This document shows, one piece after another, positions 34,340 to 43,252 of a DNA stretch of 59,888 nucleotides. Made by a program: the position numbers and the translations under genes. The notes under the pieces were generated by a model, which saw only the letters and a list, made by a program, of their open reading frames with translations, searched no databases and had not been told where the DNA came from. Within the stretch, counting starts at the first letter, position 1. Each line of letters starts with the position of its first letter. This stretch comes from Myxococcales bacterium. GTDB taxonomy: Bacteria > Myxococcota_A > Polyangia > JAAYKL01. The stretch covers positions 1 through 59,888 of the forward strand of contig JAAYKL010000133.1 in the NCBI GenBank assembly GCA_012522445.1, read 5' to 3'.

Positions 34340-36061
34340 TTAGCGCAACACTTCGCGCGTTCGGTAGTGAGTGTGCAACAATGCGTGGCTCTTTTCGCCC
34401 AGCGGTTCGCCGAGGTATTCTTTGTAGAGGCGCAGCACTTGTTCGTTTTTGTGTGACAGGCGCAGGCTGTCATCGCGGTCGATGGTGTACAGGGTTTTCA
34501 TGCGCTCTTTGACGGCTTCGCGATCAACGCCAATGGGCTGTCCACCGCCGCCAACGCATCCGTTGGGACAAGCCATAACTTCGATGAAATGAATGTCGTC
34601 GCGGCCGGCTTTGATCTCTTCCATTAAGGAGCGGGCATTGCCCAGCCCGGAGACCACCGCCACGCCGATTTTGGTGCCGCCCACTTCGAGGAAGACCTCT
34701 TTGCGGTCTTTGGAACCCCGCAGTGCCGGAATTTTGAGCTCGGACAATTCGTCGCCGGTGAGCAGGTAGTGCGCCGAACGCAGGGCAGCTTCCATCACGC
34801 CACCGCTGGCGCCAAAGATTTTACCGGCGCTGGAGCGCTCGCCAAAGGGGTTGTCTGCGCTGTCGGGGGGCAGTTGGTCCATGTTGACACCGGTCATGCG
34901 CATCAGTTGGGCCAGCTCGCGTGTGGTGAGCACGTAGTCGACATCTTGGCGGTTTTGGTAGCTGAACTCAGCGCGCTTGGCTTCGAACTTTTTGGCCGTG
35001 CACGGCATGATGGACACGCTGACGATGTTGTCGGGGTCCAAGCCTTGGTGTTCGGCGTAGAAGGTTTTGATGAGGGCGCCGAGCATTTGTTGCGGGCTCT
35101 TGCACGAAGAGACGTTGGGCAACAACTCGGGGAAGAAGGTTTCGACGAATTTGATCCAGCCCGGCGAGCAGGAGGTGATCATGGGGAGGACGCCGCTGTT
35201 TTTGATGCGGTCCACCAGCTCAGAGCCCTCTTCCATGATGGTGAGGTCGGCGCTGAACGAGGTGTCGAACACGCGGTCGAAGCCCATGCGGCGCAGGGCA
35301 GCCACCAGTTTCCCGTCGTAGTCGCTGCCGGCTTTGACGCCGAACTCCTCGGCGATGGTGACGGAGATGGCCGGCGCGTGTTGCACCACTACCACTTTGT
35401 TGGGATCGGAGAGGGCCGCCAGCACATCTTCGACGTTGGAGCGTTCGGTGAGGGCGCCGGTGGGGCAAACGACGACGCATTGGCCGCAATTGATGCAGGA
35501 GGAGACGTTGAGCCCTGTATCGAAGGCGGTGCCCACGGCGGCTTTAGAACCGCGCCGGATAAAGTCGATGGCCGAGACGGTTTGGATCTCTTCGCAGGCC
35601 CGGATGCAGCGGCCGCACAAAATGCACTTGTCGGGGTCGCGCACGATGGAGGGACTGGAGACATCGAGGCGGCTCTTGGTGCGCTCGCCTTTGTACAAAC
35701 GCTGGCGTACGCCGAGCTCGACGGAGAGGTCTTGCAACTCGCAGTTGGCCGAGCGGTTGCAGTAAAGGCAATCGTCGGGATGGTTGGCGAGCAGCAGTTG
35801 GGTCACGGTTTTGCGTGCGTTAATCACGCGCGGGGAGCGCGATTTGATCTTCATGCCAGCGGAGACGGGATACGAGCAGGAAGGAACGAGCCCGCGCATG
35901 CCCTCGACTTCGACGACGCAAATGCGGCAGGCGCCGCTGGGAAGCAGATCTTCCATGTGACAGAGGGTGGGTACATTGATGCCATTGCGCTGCAGCGCGT
36001 TGAGGATGGTCTCGCCCTCTTTGGCTTCGATGGTGATGTTGTCGACTTCTATTTGAATCAT
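34340..36061 (-). CDS. hydA: [FeFe]-hydrogenase catalytic subunit (HydA/HndD type)
   Basis: Interconverts H2 with protons and electrons. The 573-residue protein has an N-terminal [2Fe-2S] domain (C34, C45, C48, C62), a His-Cys3 [4Fe-4S] site (H94, C98, C101, C107), two [4Fe-4S] ferredoxin motifs (C146-C156, C189-C199), the H-domain and a small-subunit-like C-terminus. L2 is MPCTAKKFEA and L3 is EVMACPNGCVGGGGQP, both canonical. L1 is TSCSPGW, with Ser299 where most enzymes have a second Cys (codon 35165-35167). AGAGG precedes the ATG. Next to NuoE- and NuoF-like genes it forms a multimeric NAD(P)-linked, possibly bifurcating hydrogenase. Confidence 0.95.
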   Translation of the reverse strand: MIQIEVDNITIEAKEGETILNALQRNGINVPTLCHMEDLLPSGACRICVVEVEGMRGLVPSCSYPVSAGMKIKSRSPRVINARKTVTQLLLANHPDDCLYCNRSANCELQDLSVELGVRQRLYKGERTKSRLDVSSPSIVRDPDKCILCGRCIRACEEIQTVSAIDFIRRGSKAAVGTAFDTGLNVSSCINCGQCVVVCPTGALTERSNVEDVLAALSDPNKVVVVQHAPAISVTIAEEFGVKAGSDYDGKLVAALRRMGFDRVFDTSFSADLTIMEEGSELVDRIKNSGVLPMITSCSPGWIKFVETFFPELLPNVSSCKSPQQMLGALIKTFYAEHQGLDPDNIVSVSIMPCTAKKFEAKRAEFSYQNRQDVDYVLTTRELAQLMRMTGVNMDQLPPDSADNPFGERSSAGKIFGASGGVMEAALRSAHYLLTGDELSELKIPALRGSKDRKEVFLEVGGTKIGVAVVSGLGNARSLMEEIKAGRDDIHFIEVMACPNGCVGGGGQPIGVDREAVKERMKTLYTIDRDDSLRLSHKNEQVLRLYKEYLGEPLGEKSHALLHTHYRTREVLR

Positions 36062-36092
36062 GCTGTTACCTCTTGCACTTACGAGCGCGCCA

Positions 36093-39000
36093 TTAGGCGG
36101 GCTGGGTAAAGTCCAGATCGCAGCGCAGACAGCGTCGCGCTTCGCAAATGGCCATGTCGGGTGTCAAAACCAATTCGACTTCGTTGAAGTTGCCCTTGCG
36201 TTCGGCCAGCGGCAGGTGCGGCAGGCGGACGCGTGTGGTGCTGTTCTCTACGTCGCAGACCGGCACGGGTTCGACATAAACGGTGGGCAGTTTGACGTGA
36301 TCGATTTTGCGCAGTTTTTTGCCCAAGCAGAAACGGTCGATCATTTCGGCGGCGTTTTGTCCGTCAGCCACCGCGGCGATGATCATGTTGGGACCCGTGA
36401 CCACGTCGCCACCGGCAAAGACTCCGGGGCGGTTCGTCAGGTGCGACTCCGGATTGGTTTTGATGGAGTCCCACTTGGTGAGGGCGACGGCATTGTTGAG
36501 GCACGCGGTATCGGGGTCTTCGGAGATGGCGGCGATGAGTGTGTCGAGGGGGACCTCAAACTCGCTGCCTTCTATTGGAACCGGGCGGCGGCGCCCCTGC
36601 GCATCGGGGCGTCCCAGGGCGTTGGCGATGAAGCGCACCGCTTTGAGCGTGCCATTGTCGGCGATGGCGGCCACGGGCGTGACCAACTCGCGGATGACGA
36701 TTCCCTCTTCGCGGGCGTCGGTGATTTCATCGATGTGGGCGGGCATCTCGGCTTCGCTGCGCCGGTAAAAGACCGTGACCGATGTGACGCCGGGTTGTCG
36801 CAGTGCGATGCGCGCCGCGTCGATGGCGGAGTTGCCACCGCCGATGACACCCACGTGCCCCTTGGCCAAGGCGTTGCCGTGAAGGTTGTAGGCCTTGAGG
36901 AATTCCATGCCGGGGAGCACGCCGGGCGTGTCTTCGTTTTCGATGCCCAGCCGCTTGCTGCGATGCGCGCCCAGGGCGAGGTAGATGGCGTCGTATCCGT
37001 CGGCAAAGAGGTCGTCGACGCTGAAGTCGCTTCCCAGGGCCTTGCCCGTGCGCAGTTCGATGTTGTCATTGAGCAACGCACTGATTTCTTGGGACAGGGT
37101 TTCGCGGGGCAGCCGGTATTCGGGGATGGCGCATACGAGCATGCCGCCGGGCACTTTTTCTTTTTCAAAGATCGTGACGCGGTGTCCCTTGGCCGACAAG
37201 CAGTGCGCCGCCGTGAGACCCGCCGGGCCTGCACCGACGACCGCGATGCGCTTGGCGTTGGCACCGGGGGCCTTGATTTCGGTTCTGAAGGTGGAGCTCG
37301 GCACGTTTTCGACCACGTAGCGCTTTAGGGCGCGGATAGCGATGGCCTCTCCGCCCGTGGTGCCGCAGCGGCAGACCGTTTCGCAGGGATGGTGGCAAAC
37401 CCGTGCGCAAGCCGACGGAAAGGGGTTGTGCTGGCGGATGGCGCGGTAGGCTTCGGGGAGTTCATCGCGGGAGACGTGGGCGATGTAGCGCCAGGCTTCG
37501 GTGCCCACGGGACACCCGGTTTCGCACGGTGCGCCCACCAGCTCTTTGCAGGTGCCCGCCGGACAGCGCCGGTCGTAGATATGCGCTTCGTACTCTTCGC
37601 GGAACCAGCGCAAGGTGGACAGCACGGGGTTGGCGGCGGTTTGTCCCAATCCGCAGAGCGAGGTGTCGAGGATGACCTTGGCGAGTTGCTCGAGCTCAAG
37701 CACGCCTTGAAAGCGAATGAGCGCGTCATTGTCGGTTTCGTTGCGCCGACCGCGGGTCATGGCTTCGAGGATTTCGAGCATGCGCCGCGTGCCCTCGCGA
37801 CAGGGGATGCACTTGCCGCAAGACTCGGACTGGATGAACTCCATGAAGTACTTGGCCAAGTCGACCATGCAGGTGCTTTCGTCGAGCACCACCAACCCGC
37901 CGGAGCCCACGATGGCGCCGAGGGATTGCAATGACTCGTAGTCGATGTTGACGTCCATTTGACTGGCGGGAATGCACCCACCCGAAGGACCGCCCATTTG
38001 CGCGGCCTTGAACTTTTTGCCCGCGGGTACGCCGCCGCCGATGTCTTCGACGATCTCGCGCAGGCTGGTGCCGAAGGGAACCTCGACGAGGCCCGTGTTG
38101 TTGACACTGCCAACAAGGGAAAAAACCTTGGTGCCCTTGGAGGTGGCGTTTCCGATACCGGCATACCAGTCGGCGCCCCGGTCGATGATAAGGGGGACGT
38201 TGCACCAGGTTTCGACGTTGTTGATGTTGGTGGGCTTTCCGAACAGGCCGCGCTGTGCGGGATACGGAGGACGCGGACGGGGCATGCCGCGCTTGCCTTC
38301 GATGCTGTGGATGAGGGCGGTCTCCTCGCCGCAGACAAATGCGCCGGCCCCCATTTTGATGGTGATGTCGAGGCCAAAGCCGCTGTTGAGGATGTTGCTG
38401 CCCAGCAGGCCTTTTTTGCGGGCCGACGACAAGGCCTTTTCGAGTTGTGCGATGGCCAGGGGGTATTCGGCGCGGCAGTAGATGTATCCCTTGCTGGCGC
38501 CGATGGCATAGGCACCGATGATCATGCCTTCGAGCATTAAGTGGGGGTTGCCCTCGATTTCGGAGCGGTTCATGTATGCGCCGGGGTCGCCCTCATCGGC
38601 GTTGCAGATGATGTATTTTTGATCGCCGGGCTGCTGGCGGCAGAGCTCCCACTTGCGCGCTGCGGGAAAGCCGGCACCACCGCGTCCGCGCAATCCAGCG
38701 CTCTTGACTTCGGAAATGACTTCGTCGGGGGTCATGGCCGTCAATGCGCGGGCGAGGGCGGCGTACCCACCGTGGGTGATGTAGTCGTCGATGGACGTGG
38801 GATCGAGGTGCCCGTTGTCGGCCAGGATGACGCGCGTTTGCTTTTTGTAGAAGGGGACGTCCTGCTCTTTGTAAACCGGTTCGGCGCTGGCCGGATCGAT
38901 GTAGACCAGGCGATCGACATGCGTGCCCTCAACACATGTTTTTTGTACCAGCTCTTCGGCGTCTTCGGGTTTGACCAGCACTTGAAATGTGTTTTCGGGG

Positions 39001-39242
39001 CGCACGACAACGATGGGGCCTTTTTCGCAAAACCCGTGGCACCCCGTGGCCTTGACCTCAACTTTTTCGATGAGCCCTTTTTGGGCGACGGCATCTTTGA
39101 GGGCCTGTACCAAATCCTCGGAACCCTGTGCATTGCAGCCGGTGCCATTGCAGACACAGATGCGTGTTTTGTTGGGGTCGTAGGCGGCCGTGAGTTTGTC
39201 GCGATAGGCGGATAGCTGCTTTTCGTCTCCAAGTTTTGTCAT
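36093..39242 (-). CDS. NuoF/HydB-GltD fusion flavoprotein of the hydrogenase complex
   Basis: A 1049-residue electron-transfer subunit joining two flavoproteins. Residues about 28-100 are a thioredoxin-like [2Fe-2S] domain (CNGTGC...CHGFC). The NuoF part follows: RGRGGAGFP and CNADEGDPGAY for FMN and NADH, then the [4Fe-4S] motif SCGKCIPCREGTRRML. After CPAGTCKEL near 560, where HydB normally continues into a ferredoxin domain, the protein runs into a GltD/NfnB-like module: Cys-rich linker (CETGCPVG; CARVCHHPCETVCRCG), GAGPAGL for FAD (about 670) and GGGNSAIDAA for NAD(P) (about 800). The ATG at 39242 has GGAG seven bases upstream; one at 39254 overlaps the previous stop. It may couple H2 to both NADH and NADPH. 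Confidence 0.93.
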   Translation of the reverse strand: MTKLGDEKQLSAYRDKLTAAYDPNKTRICVCNGTGCNAQGSEDLVQALKDAVAQKGLIEKVEVKATGCHGFCEKGPIVVVRPENTFQVLVKPEDAEELVQKTCVEGTHVDRLVYIDPASAEPVYKEQDVPFYKKQTRVILADNGHLDPTSIDDYITHGGYAALARALTAMTPDEVISEVKSAGLRGRGGAGFPAARKWELCRQQPGDQKYIICNADEGDPGAYMNRSEIEGNPHLMLEGMIIGAYAIGASKGYIYCRAEYPLAIAQLEKALSSARKKGLLGSNILNSGFGLDITIKMGAGAFVCGEETALIHSIEGKRGMPRPRPPYPAQRGLFGKPTNINNVETWCNVPLIIDRGADWYAGIGNATSKGTKVFSLVGSVNNTGLVEVPFGTSLREIVEDIGGGVPAGKKFKAAQMGGPSGGCIPASQMDVNIDYESLQSLGAIVGSGGLVVLDESTCMVDLAKYFMEFIQSESCGKCIPCREGTRRMLEILEAMTRGRRNETDNDALIRFQGVLELEQLAKVILDTSLCGLGQTAANPVLSTLRWFREEYEAHIYDRRCPAGTCKELVGAPCETGCPVGTEAWRYIAHVSRDELPEAYRAIRQHNPFPSACARVCHHPCETVCRCGTTGGEAIAIRALKRYVVENVPSSTFRTEIKAPGANAKRIAVVGAGPAGLTAAHCLSAKGHRVTIFEKEKVPGGMLVCAIPEYRLPRETLSQEISALLNDNIELRTGKALGSDFSVDDLFADGYDAIYLALGAHRSKRLGIENEDTPGVLPGMEFLKAYNLHGNALAKGHVGVIGGGNSAIDAARIALRQPGVTSVTVFYRRSEAEMPAHIDEITDAREEGIVIRELVTPVAAIADNGTLKAVRFIANALGRPDAQGRRRPVPIEGSEFEVPLDTLIAAISEDPDTACLNNAVALTKWDSIKTNPESHLTNRPGVFAGGDVVTGPNMIIAAVADGQNAAEMIDRFCLGKKLRKIDHVKLPTVYVEPVPVCDVENSTTRVRLPHLPLAERKGNFNEVELVLTPDMAICEARRCLRCDLDFTQPA

Positions 39243-39253
39243 TGGCTTCTCCA

Positions 39254-39724
39254 TCAGTTCTTCTCGGGCTCGCTGCGCATTTCGACGAGCAGTTGGTCAA
39301 TTTTGCTGGGGGTCACTTTGGGATAAAAATGGTCGGATATGCTGATGGCAGGTGCCAGCGCACAGGCGCCCATGCAGGCCACCACTTCAATGCTGAACAG
39401 GCCGTCGCGAGACGTTTTCCCGGGCTCTACCCCTGTGGCCTGGGAGAGCTTTTCGAGGAGTTTCCCCGATCCCTTCACATGGCAGGCGGTGCCGCGGCAA
39501 ACCATGAAGTGGTTTTTGCCCTGGGGCTGAAAGCGAAATTGATTGTAGAAGGTCGCCACGCCGTAAATTTTGCTCGTCGGAAGGTTGAGCTTTTCTCCGA
39601 TGCGAACGATGGCGTCCTGGGAGAGGTATCCCTCTGCCGCCTGGACCTGTTGTAGGATGGGGATCAGCGAATCTCGTTGTGCGCCGTCGTATTGCGCCAA
39701 GATGGCATCTACATTCGTGGTCAT
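39254..39724 (-). CDS. NuoE-like [2Fe-2S] subunit (HydC/HndA type)
   Basis: A 156-residue thioredoxin-fold protein with the [2Fe-2S] ligands in CRGTAC and ACMGAC, and the family helix YGVATFYNQFRF. It is the smallest subunit of trimeric or tetrameric [FeFe]-hydrogenases and of complex I, and shuttles electrons to the FMN subunit. The start overlaps the rex stop (ATGA). The stop abuts the next gene. Confidence 0.94.
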   Translation of the reverse strand: MTTNVDAILAQYDGAQRDSLIPILQQVQAAEGYLSQDAIVRIGEKLNLPTSKIYGVATFYNQFRFQPQGKNHFMVCRGTACHVKGSGKLLEKLSQATGVEPGKTSRDGLFSIEVVACMGACALAPAISISDHFYPKVTPSKIDQLLVEMRSEPEKN

Positions 39725-40377
39725 TTTTTTGTCCTTTCCTTATCGGAGAAGTTGCCGGCGAAATAGGCAACTTTTTCTAGCGCGCTGGTCAAATCGAGGT
39801 TTTCGATGAAGACGTTTGCAGGGACGCGAATTTGCACCGGGGCAAAGTTGAGGATGCCGGTGACGCCAGCCTCGACCAATTCCCAAGCGATGTTTTGCGC
39901 GGCGTCGGCGGGAACGGTGATGATGCCGGTGCTGACCTGGTGGGTGGCGAGCACTGTTTTTAATTGGGTCACCGGATAGCAGCGGACGCCGTGAATGACG
40001 CGGTCGACTTTGCCGGGGTCGGCATCGAAGGCCGCACAGAGTTTGAACAGGGGATTGCGATCGACGAAGTAGTCGAGCAGGGCGCGTCCTAGATAGCCGA
40101 TGCCCACCAAGGCCATGCGTCGCTCGTGAGAGAAGCCCAAAAAAGAACTGGCGCTGCGCAGGAGCTCGGCTACTTCGTATCCGCGCGCCGAACTGCCGGA
40201 GAAGCCGATGGTCATGAGGTCGCGTCGCACCTGTGCGGCGGTTAGCCCGCAGAGGGAGGCGATTTCGTGGGAGTAGATGAAGGGGTTGTCGGAGGTGGCG
40301 TGGATGCTCTCTAGAAGGCGGCGGTAACGACTAATGCGTTCTACGGTGCGTTCGGAGATTTTGCGCTGTGCTGCCAT
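39721..40377 (-). CDS. rex: Redox-sensing transcriptional repressor Rex
   Basis: Binds DNA when the NADH/NAD+ ratio is low and releases it at high NADH. The 218-residue protein has an N-terminal winged helix (SSHEIA-type region SHEIASLCGLTAAQVRRDLMTIGFSG) and a Rossmann domain beginning ALVGIGYLGRAL, then FDADPGKVDR and VPADAAQNIAWELVEAGVTGILNFAPV, all standard for Rex. It is the first gene of the hydrogenase operon, with operator-like repeats immediately upstream, so autoregulation is expected. It is preceded by GCGAGA, a weak ribosome-binding site. Confidence 0.96.
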   Translation of the reverse strand: MAAQRKISERTVERISRYRRLLESIHATSDNPFIYSHEIASLCGLTAAQVRRDLMTIGFSGSSARGYEVAELLRSASSFLGFSHERRMALVGIGYLGRALLDYFVDRNPLFKLCAAFDADPGKVDRVIHGVRCYPVTQLKTVLATHQVSTGIITVPADAAQNIAWELVEAGVTGILNFAPVQIRVPANVFIENLDLTSALEKVAYFAGNFSDKERTKK

Positions 40378-40389
40378 TTATCTCGCTTA

Positions 40390-40423
40390 CTGTGAAAAGA
40401 TTAACAGCGTTAAAAGTTTCACA
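40390..40423. promoter_or_regulatory. Two tandem Rex-type operators before rex
   Basis: Site 1 (40390-40407) is C-TGTGAA-AAGA-TTAACA-G, and site 2 (40408-40423) is CGTTAA-AAGT-TTCACA. Both fit the Rex pattern TTGTKAA-N4-TTMACAA with mismatches mainly at the outermost bases. Their centres are 17 bases apart. Together they overlap the predicted transcription start of the operon, a position for repression. The Rex consensus is from family knowledge; binding is inferred. Confidence 0.7.
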
Positions 40424-40425
40424 CC

Positions 40426-40454
40426 AGAGTAGCGGCGCCGGCTTCACGGGTCAA
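40426..40454 (-). promoter_or_regulatory. Sigma70-type promoter of the rex-hyd operon
   Basis: On the minus strand TTGACC (40454-40449) and TACTCT (40431-40426) are separated by 17 bases. Transcription would start near 40419, inside the second Rex-like site. Confidence 0.65.
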
Positions 40455-40574
40455 ATAAAAATATGCATGTTCCGCATTTTTTTTTTGCGATTGTGCAATG
40501 GGGTGAAAACCCGACGTGCTGCGGCGCGATGGGACATTCGTTTCGGAATGCCAAATGCGGAGCGCGCGGCGGGC

Positions 40575-41237
40575 TTACAGGTTTTGCTGGGTGCGGGCCG
40601 ATGTGTTGGCGAGTTCGTCGACGCGTTCGTTGTTGGGATTGCCAGCGTGGGCAGGCACTTTAATGAATACGGCGTTGCGCTGTTTTAGTGCGTTGCGGAT
40701 ATCGGCGACCAATTGTTGGTTTTGCTTGGCTTTCCAATTGGCGGTCAACATGCCGATGGCATAGGTGGAGTCGGTGTGAATGAGGAGGCGCGTCGTCTTG
40801 GGAATGCTGCGGTCGTCCAGGGTTTGCAGCACGCGCCAGATGGCGGTGAGCTCTGCGATATTGTTGGTGCCTTCGCCCAGTGCTTCGCCGCGCTCTACGC
40901 GTGTGCCGTCGGGAAAGACGATGAGAAAACCCAATCCGCTGGGACCGGGGTTTCCGATGCAGCCGCCGTCGGTCCACGCCTGGATATCGCCGGGGCCGGG
41001 TTGCGGTGTTGCCGCGGGGGAAGGCGCGCGGCGTTTCGCGGCGGTTTGGGAACGATTGGCGGTGGTGGCCGGTGTGTTGGGCGATGTGCTGAGGTGCGCG
41101 GGCCACGGATTGTAAATGCGCTCGTCGTCGGCTTGGTAGCGCATGCGGGCGCGGCCGTCCTGCAGCACCGGCTGTTGGGCATCGTCCACTTCGACGAAGA
41201 CGCGACGCCCTTTGAAGTACATGGGCTGCCAGGGCAT
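40575..41237 (-). CDS. rnhA: Ribonuclease HI with N-terminal extension
   Basis: Degrades RNA in RNA:DNA hybrids. The C-terminal RNase H fold (from about residue 85) has the four acidic catalytic residues in WTDGGCIGNPG, NIAELTAI, HTDSTYAIG and ERVDELAN. The first 80 residues are an extra domain starting MPWQPMYFKGRRVFVEVDD, then a Ser/Thr/Pro/Ala linker, giving 220 residues against about 155 for the E. coli enzyme. The start lies four bases after the folD stop, so they form one transcript. Confidence 0.93.
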   Translation of the reverse strand: MPWQPMYFKGRRVFVEVDDAQQPVLQDGRARMRYQADDERIYNPWPAHLSTSPNTPATTANRSQTAAKRRAPSPAATPQPGPGDIQAWTDGGCIGNPGPSGLGFLIVFPDGTRVERGEALGEGTNNIAELTAIWRVLQTLDDRSIPKTTRLLIHTDSTYAIGMLTANWKAKQNQQLVADIRNALKQRNAVFIKVPAHAGNPNNERVDELANTSARTQQNL

Positions 41238-41241
41238 GCGA

Positions 41242-42105
41242 CTATGGGGCCTGGCGGGTGGCTTCGCGCTGTCGGGCAGCGGTGAGGGTGTTTTCGAGGA
41301 GACAGGCGATGGTCATGGGGCCGACGCCACCGGGTACGGGCGTAATCCAGGCGGCGTTTTTGGCGGCGCTTTCGAAGGCCACGTCGCCGACGATTTTGCC
41401 ATCGGGCATGCGGTTGATGCCCACGTCGATAACGATGGCGCCCGGTGCGATCCAGTCGCCTTGGATCATTTCGGGGACGCCGACGGCGGCCACCACGATG
41501 TCGGCTGTGCGGACGAGCTCGGGCAGGTTGCGGGTGCGCGAATGGCAAACGGTGACCGTGGCGTGTTGCTGCAACAGCAAGTGAGCCATGGGTTTGCCCA
41601 CAATTGTGGAACGCCCCACCACAACGGCGTTGGCGCCCGAGATGGGCACGCCGGTGGTTTCGAGCATGCGGATGCAGCCCAGGGGCGTGCAGGGCACCAG
41701 ACCCGGCAAGCCCGACACCAAGCGACCGAGGTTGATCGCGTGAAAGCCATCGACGTCCTTGGTGGGATCGATGGCGGCCAGCATGACAGCGGAGTCGAGG
41801 TGCTGGGGCAGGGGGAGCTGCACGAGGATGCCGTCCACCGCGTCGTTGGCGTTGAGCTCTTGGATCAATTGCAGCAATTGGGCCTCGGTGGTGCTTTCGT
41901 CGAGCAGGTGGGATTGGGACGAGAGGCCCACTTTTTGGCAGCCGCGCTCTTTGTTGCGCACGTAGATTTGGCTGGCGGGATCGCCGCCGACGAGGATGAC
42001 GTCGAGCCGAGGCGCGCGCCCATAAGTAGCGGTGAAGTCGGCGACTTGACCTTTGAGCGCTTGGCGCAGTTCTTTAGATATTTTTTTGCCATCGAGCAAT
42101 TGCAT
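41242..42105 (-). CDS. folD: Methylene-THF dehydrogenase/cyclohydrolase
   Basis: Bifunctional folate enzyme supplying 10-formyl-THF. The 287-residue protein has the catalytic Lys in [13 protein letters not shown], the conserved [25 protein letters not shown] for NADP binding, and [11 protein letters not shown] near the end. All key motifs are intact. Its start overlaps the end of the upstream membrane protein gene by 32 bases. Confidence 0.97.
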   Translation of the reverse strand: MQLLDGKKISKELRQALKGQVADFTATYGRAPRLDVILVGGDPASQIYVRNKERGCQKVGLSSQSHLLDESTTEAQLLQLIQELNANDAVDGILVQLPLPQHLDSAVMLAAIDPTKDVDGFHAINLGRLVSGLPGLVPCTPLGCIRMLETTGVPISGANAVVVGRSTIVGKPMAHLLLQQHATVTVCHSRTRNLPELVRTADIVVAAVGVPEMIQGDWIAPGAIVIDVGINRMPDGKIVGDVAFESAAKNAAWITPVPGGVGPMTIACLLENTLTAARQREATRQAP

Positions 42106-43252
42106 TGGGTTCCTCCATGGGCGTTGTGTCGGGCGTTTTCGCCGGTGTGGGAAAACGCGGTGTTGGGGTTTCTTTTTGGGAATGGGATTCCCGCGCGTAT
42201 TTGTCGATGAGGCCGCTGAAAAACATGAGAAAGCCCAGCAACGACAATGTCATGAGATATACCGCAAAGGGCTGTAGGCCGGCGATATAAATGAAGGCCA
42301 GGCCCAGGGCAATGGAGCGCGTCGACGCGTCGGTGCGCCAGCCGCGAAAGGGAATGAGCAGGGCGGCGATTAAAAATGTTGCGCAAAATGTGGCGAGCAG
42401 AGCCACGGTCACGCTGCCCTTGAACCACAAGGTGACCTTGAGGGTGCGGTAGGTGATGTGGCGCAAAAAGTCCGGGGTGTGCAGGAGCGCGGGCAGGCGG
42501 AGCGCGTCGGGCGTTGGGGCATGTTGCAGCACAAAATACGCGATGCCGATGGTGATGCTGGTGGCGATGCCCAGGGCCGGCCAGTGCAGGGTGTGCCATT
42601 GGATGCGGCAGGGCTGATTGGGTTGGCACAGCAGGGCGGGAACCAGCACGATGGGCAGGGCCAAAAAGAGCAGCTCGCTGACCTGGTGTGCGGCAACCGC
42701 CATGCGCCCTGCGGGGAGATGCGGGTCGAGGGAGAGCAGGTCGAGCATGAACCACGCAGCGGTGGCGCCCAATAACATGAGGGGCATGGCCATTACCGCC
42801 CAGCGGATCAAGCGTTGCAGCGGAAAGATGAGGACGGCCGCCGCGACAAAGACCACGGTGAACAGCGCGGTGCCGATGGCGGCGAGGATGGCGACGTGCG
42901 GCAGGGGCAGCCACAGCGATGTGGCGGTGACCAGCATGTAAAGCGGAGCGGTTAGCACCAGGACGCTGCGAAAGAGCAGGGAGGGAATGGCGGGGTGCAA
43001 CACCAGGCGCGCCAGGGCGAATATGAGCAGGACCAGCGAGAGCACGCCGGTGAGGATGAGGCTGAAGGCCGCTAGGTTGGCCATGAGGGCACGCGGTCCC
43101 AGCGCTCCCACGCCCGCGTATAGGTTGACTGCGGCGAAGAGGCGATAGAGCGTGCATTCGGTGGCGGCAGCCAGCAGCAGCAGCAGGGCGGGTGCGAACC
43201 AGTCGGCAGGCGTCGGTGCACCTGCGGGGCGAAATCCGGAAGGTCGGTTCAT
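42074..43252 (-). CDS. Polytopic membrane protein, unknown function
   Basis: The ATG at 43252 overlaps the preceding stop by four bases and gives 392 residues with about ten hydrophobic segments (for example [53 protein letters not shown]). The C-terminal 40 residues are hydrophilic. No transporter motif or domain is recognisable. It is coupled to the coiled-coil membrane protein gene upstream, and the two probably work together in the inner membrane. Confidence 0.8.
   Translation of the reverse strand: MNRPSGFRPAGAPTPADWFAPALLLLLAAATECTLYRLFAAVNLYAGVGALGPRALMANLAAFSLILTGVLSLVLLIFALARLVLHPAIPSLLFRSVLVLTAPLYMLVTATSLWLPLPHVAILAAIGTALFTVVFVAAAVLIFPLQRLIRWAVMAMPLMLLGATAAWFMLDLLSLDPHLPAGRMAVAAHQVSELLFLALPIVLVPALLCQPNQPCRIQWHTLHWPALGIATSITIGIAYFVLQHAPTPDALRLPALLHTPDFLRHITYRTLKVTLWFKGSVTVALLATFCATFLIAALLIPFRGWRTDASTRSIALGLAFIYIAGLQPFAVYLMTLSLLGFLMFFSGLIDKYARESHSQKETPTPRFPTPAKTPDTTPMEEPNAIARWQKNI

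Noticed and set aside
40473-40492. Rho-independent terminator after rnhA (CGCA, T-rich run, TGCG)
   Set aside because: The possible stem is only four base pairs around a long homopolymer and lacks the stem-then-U-tract arrangement.
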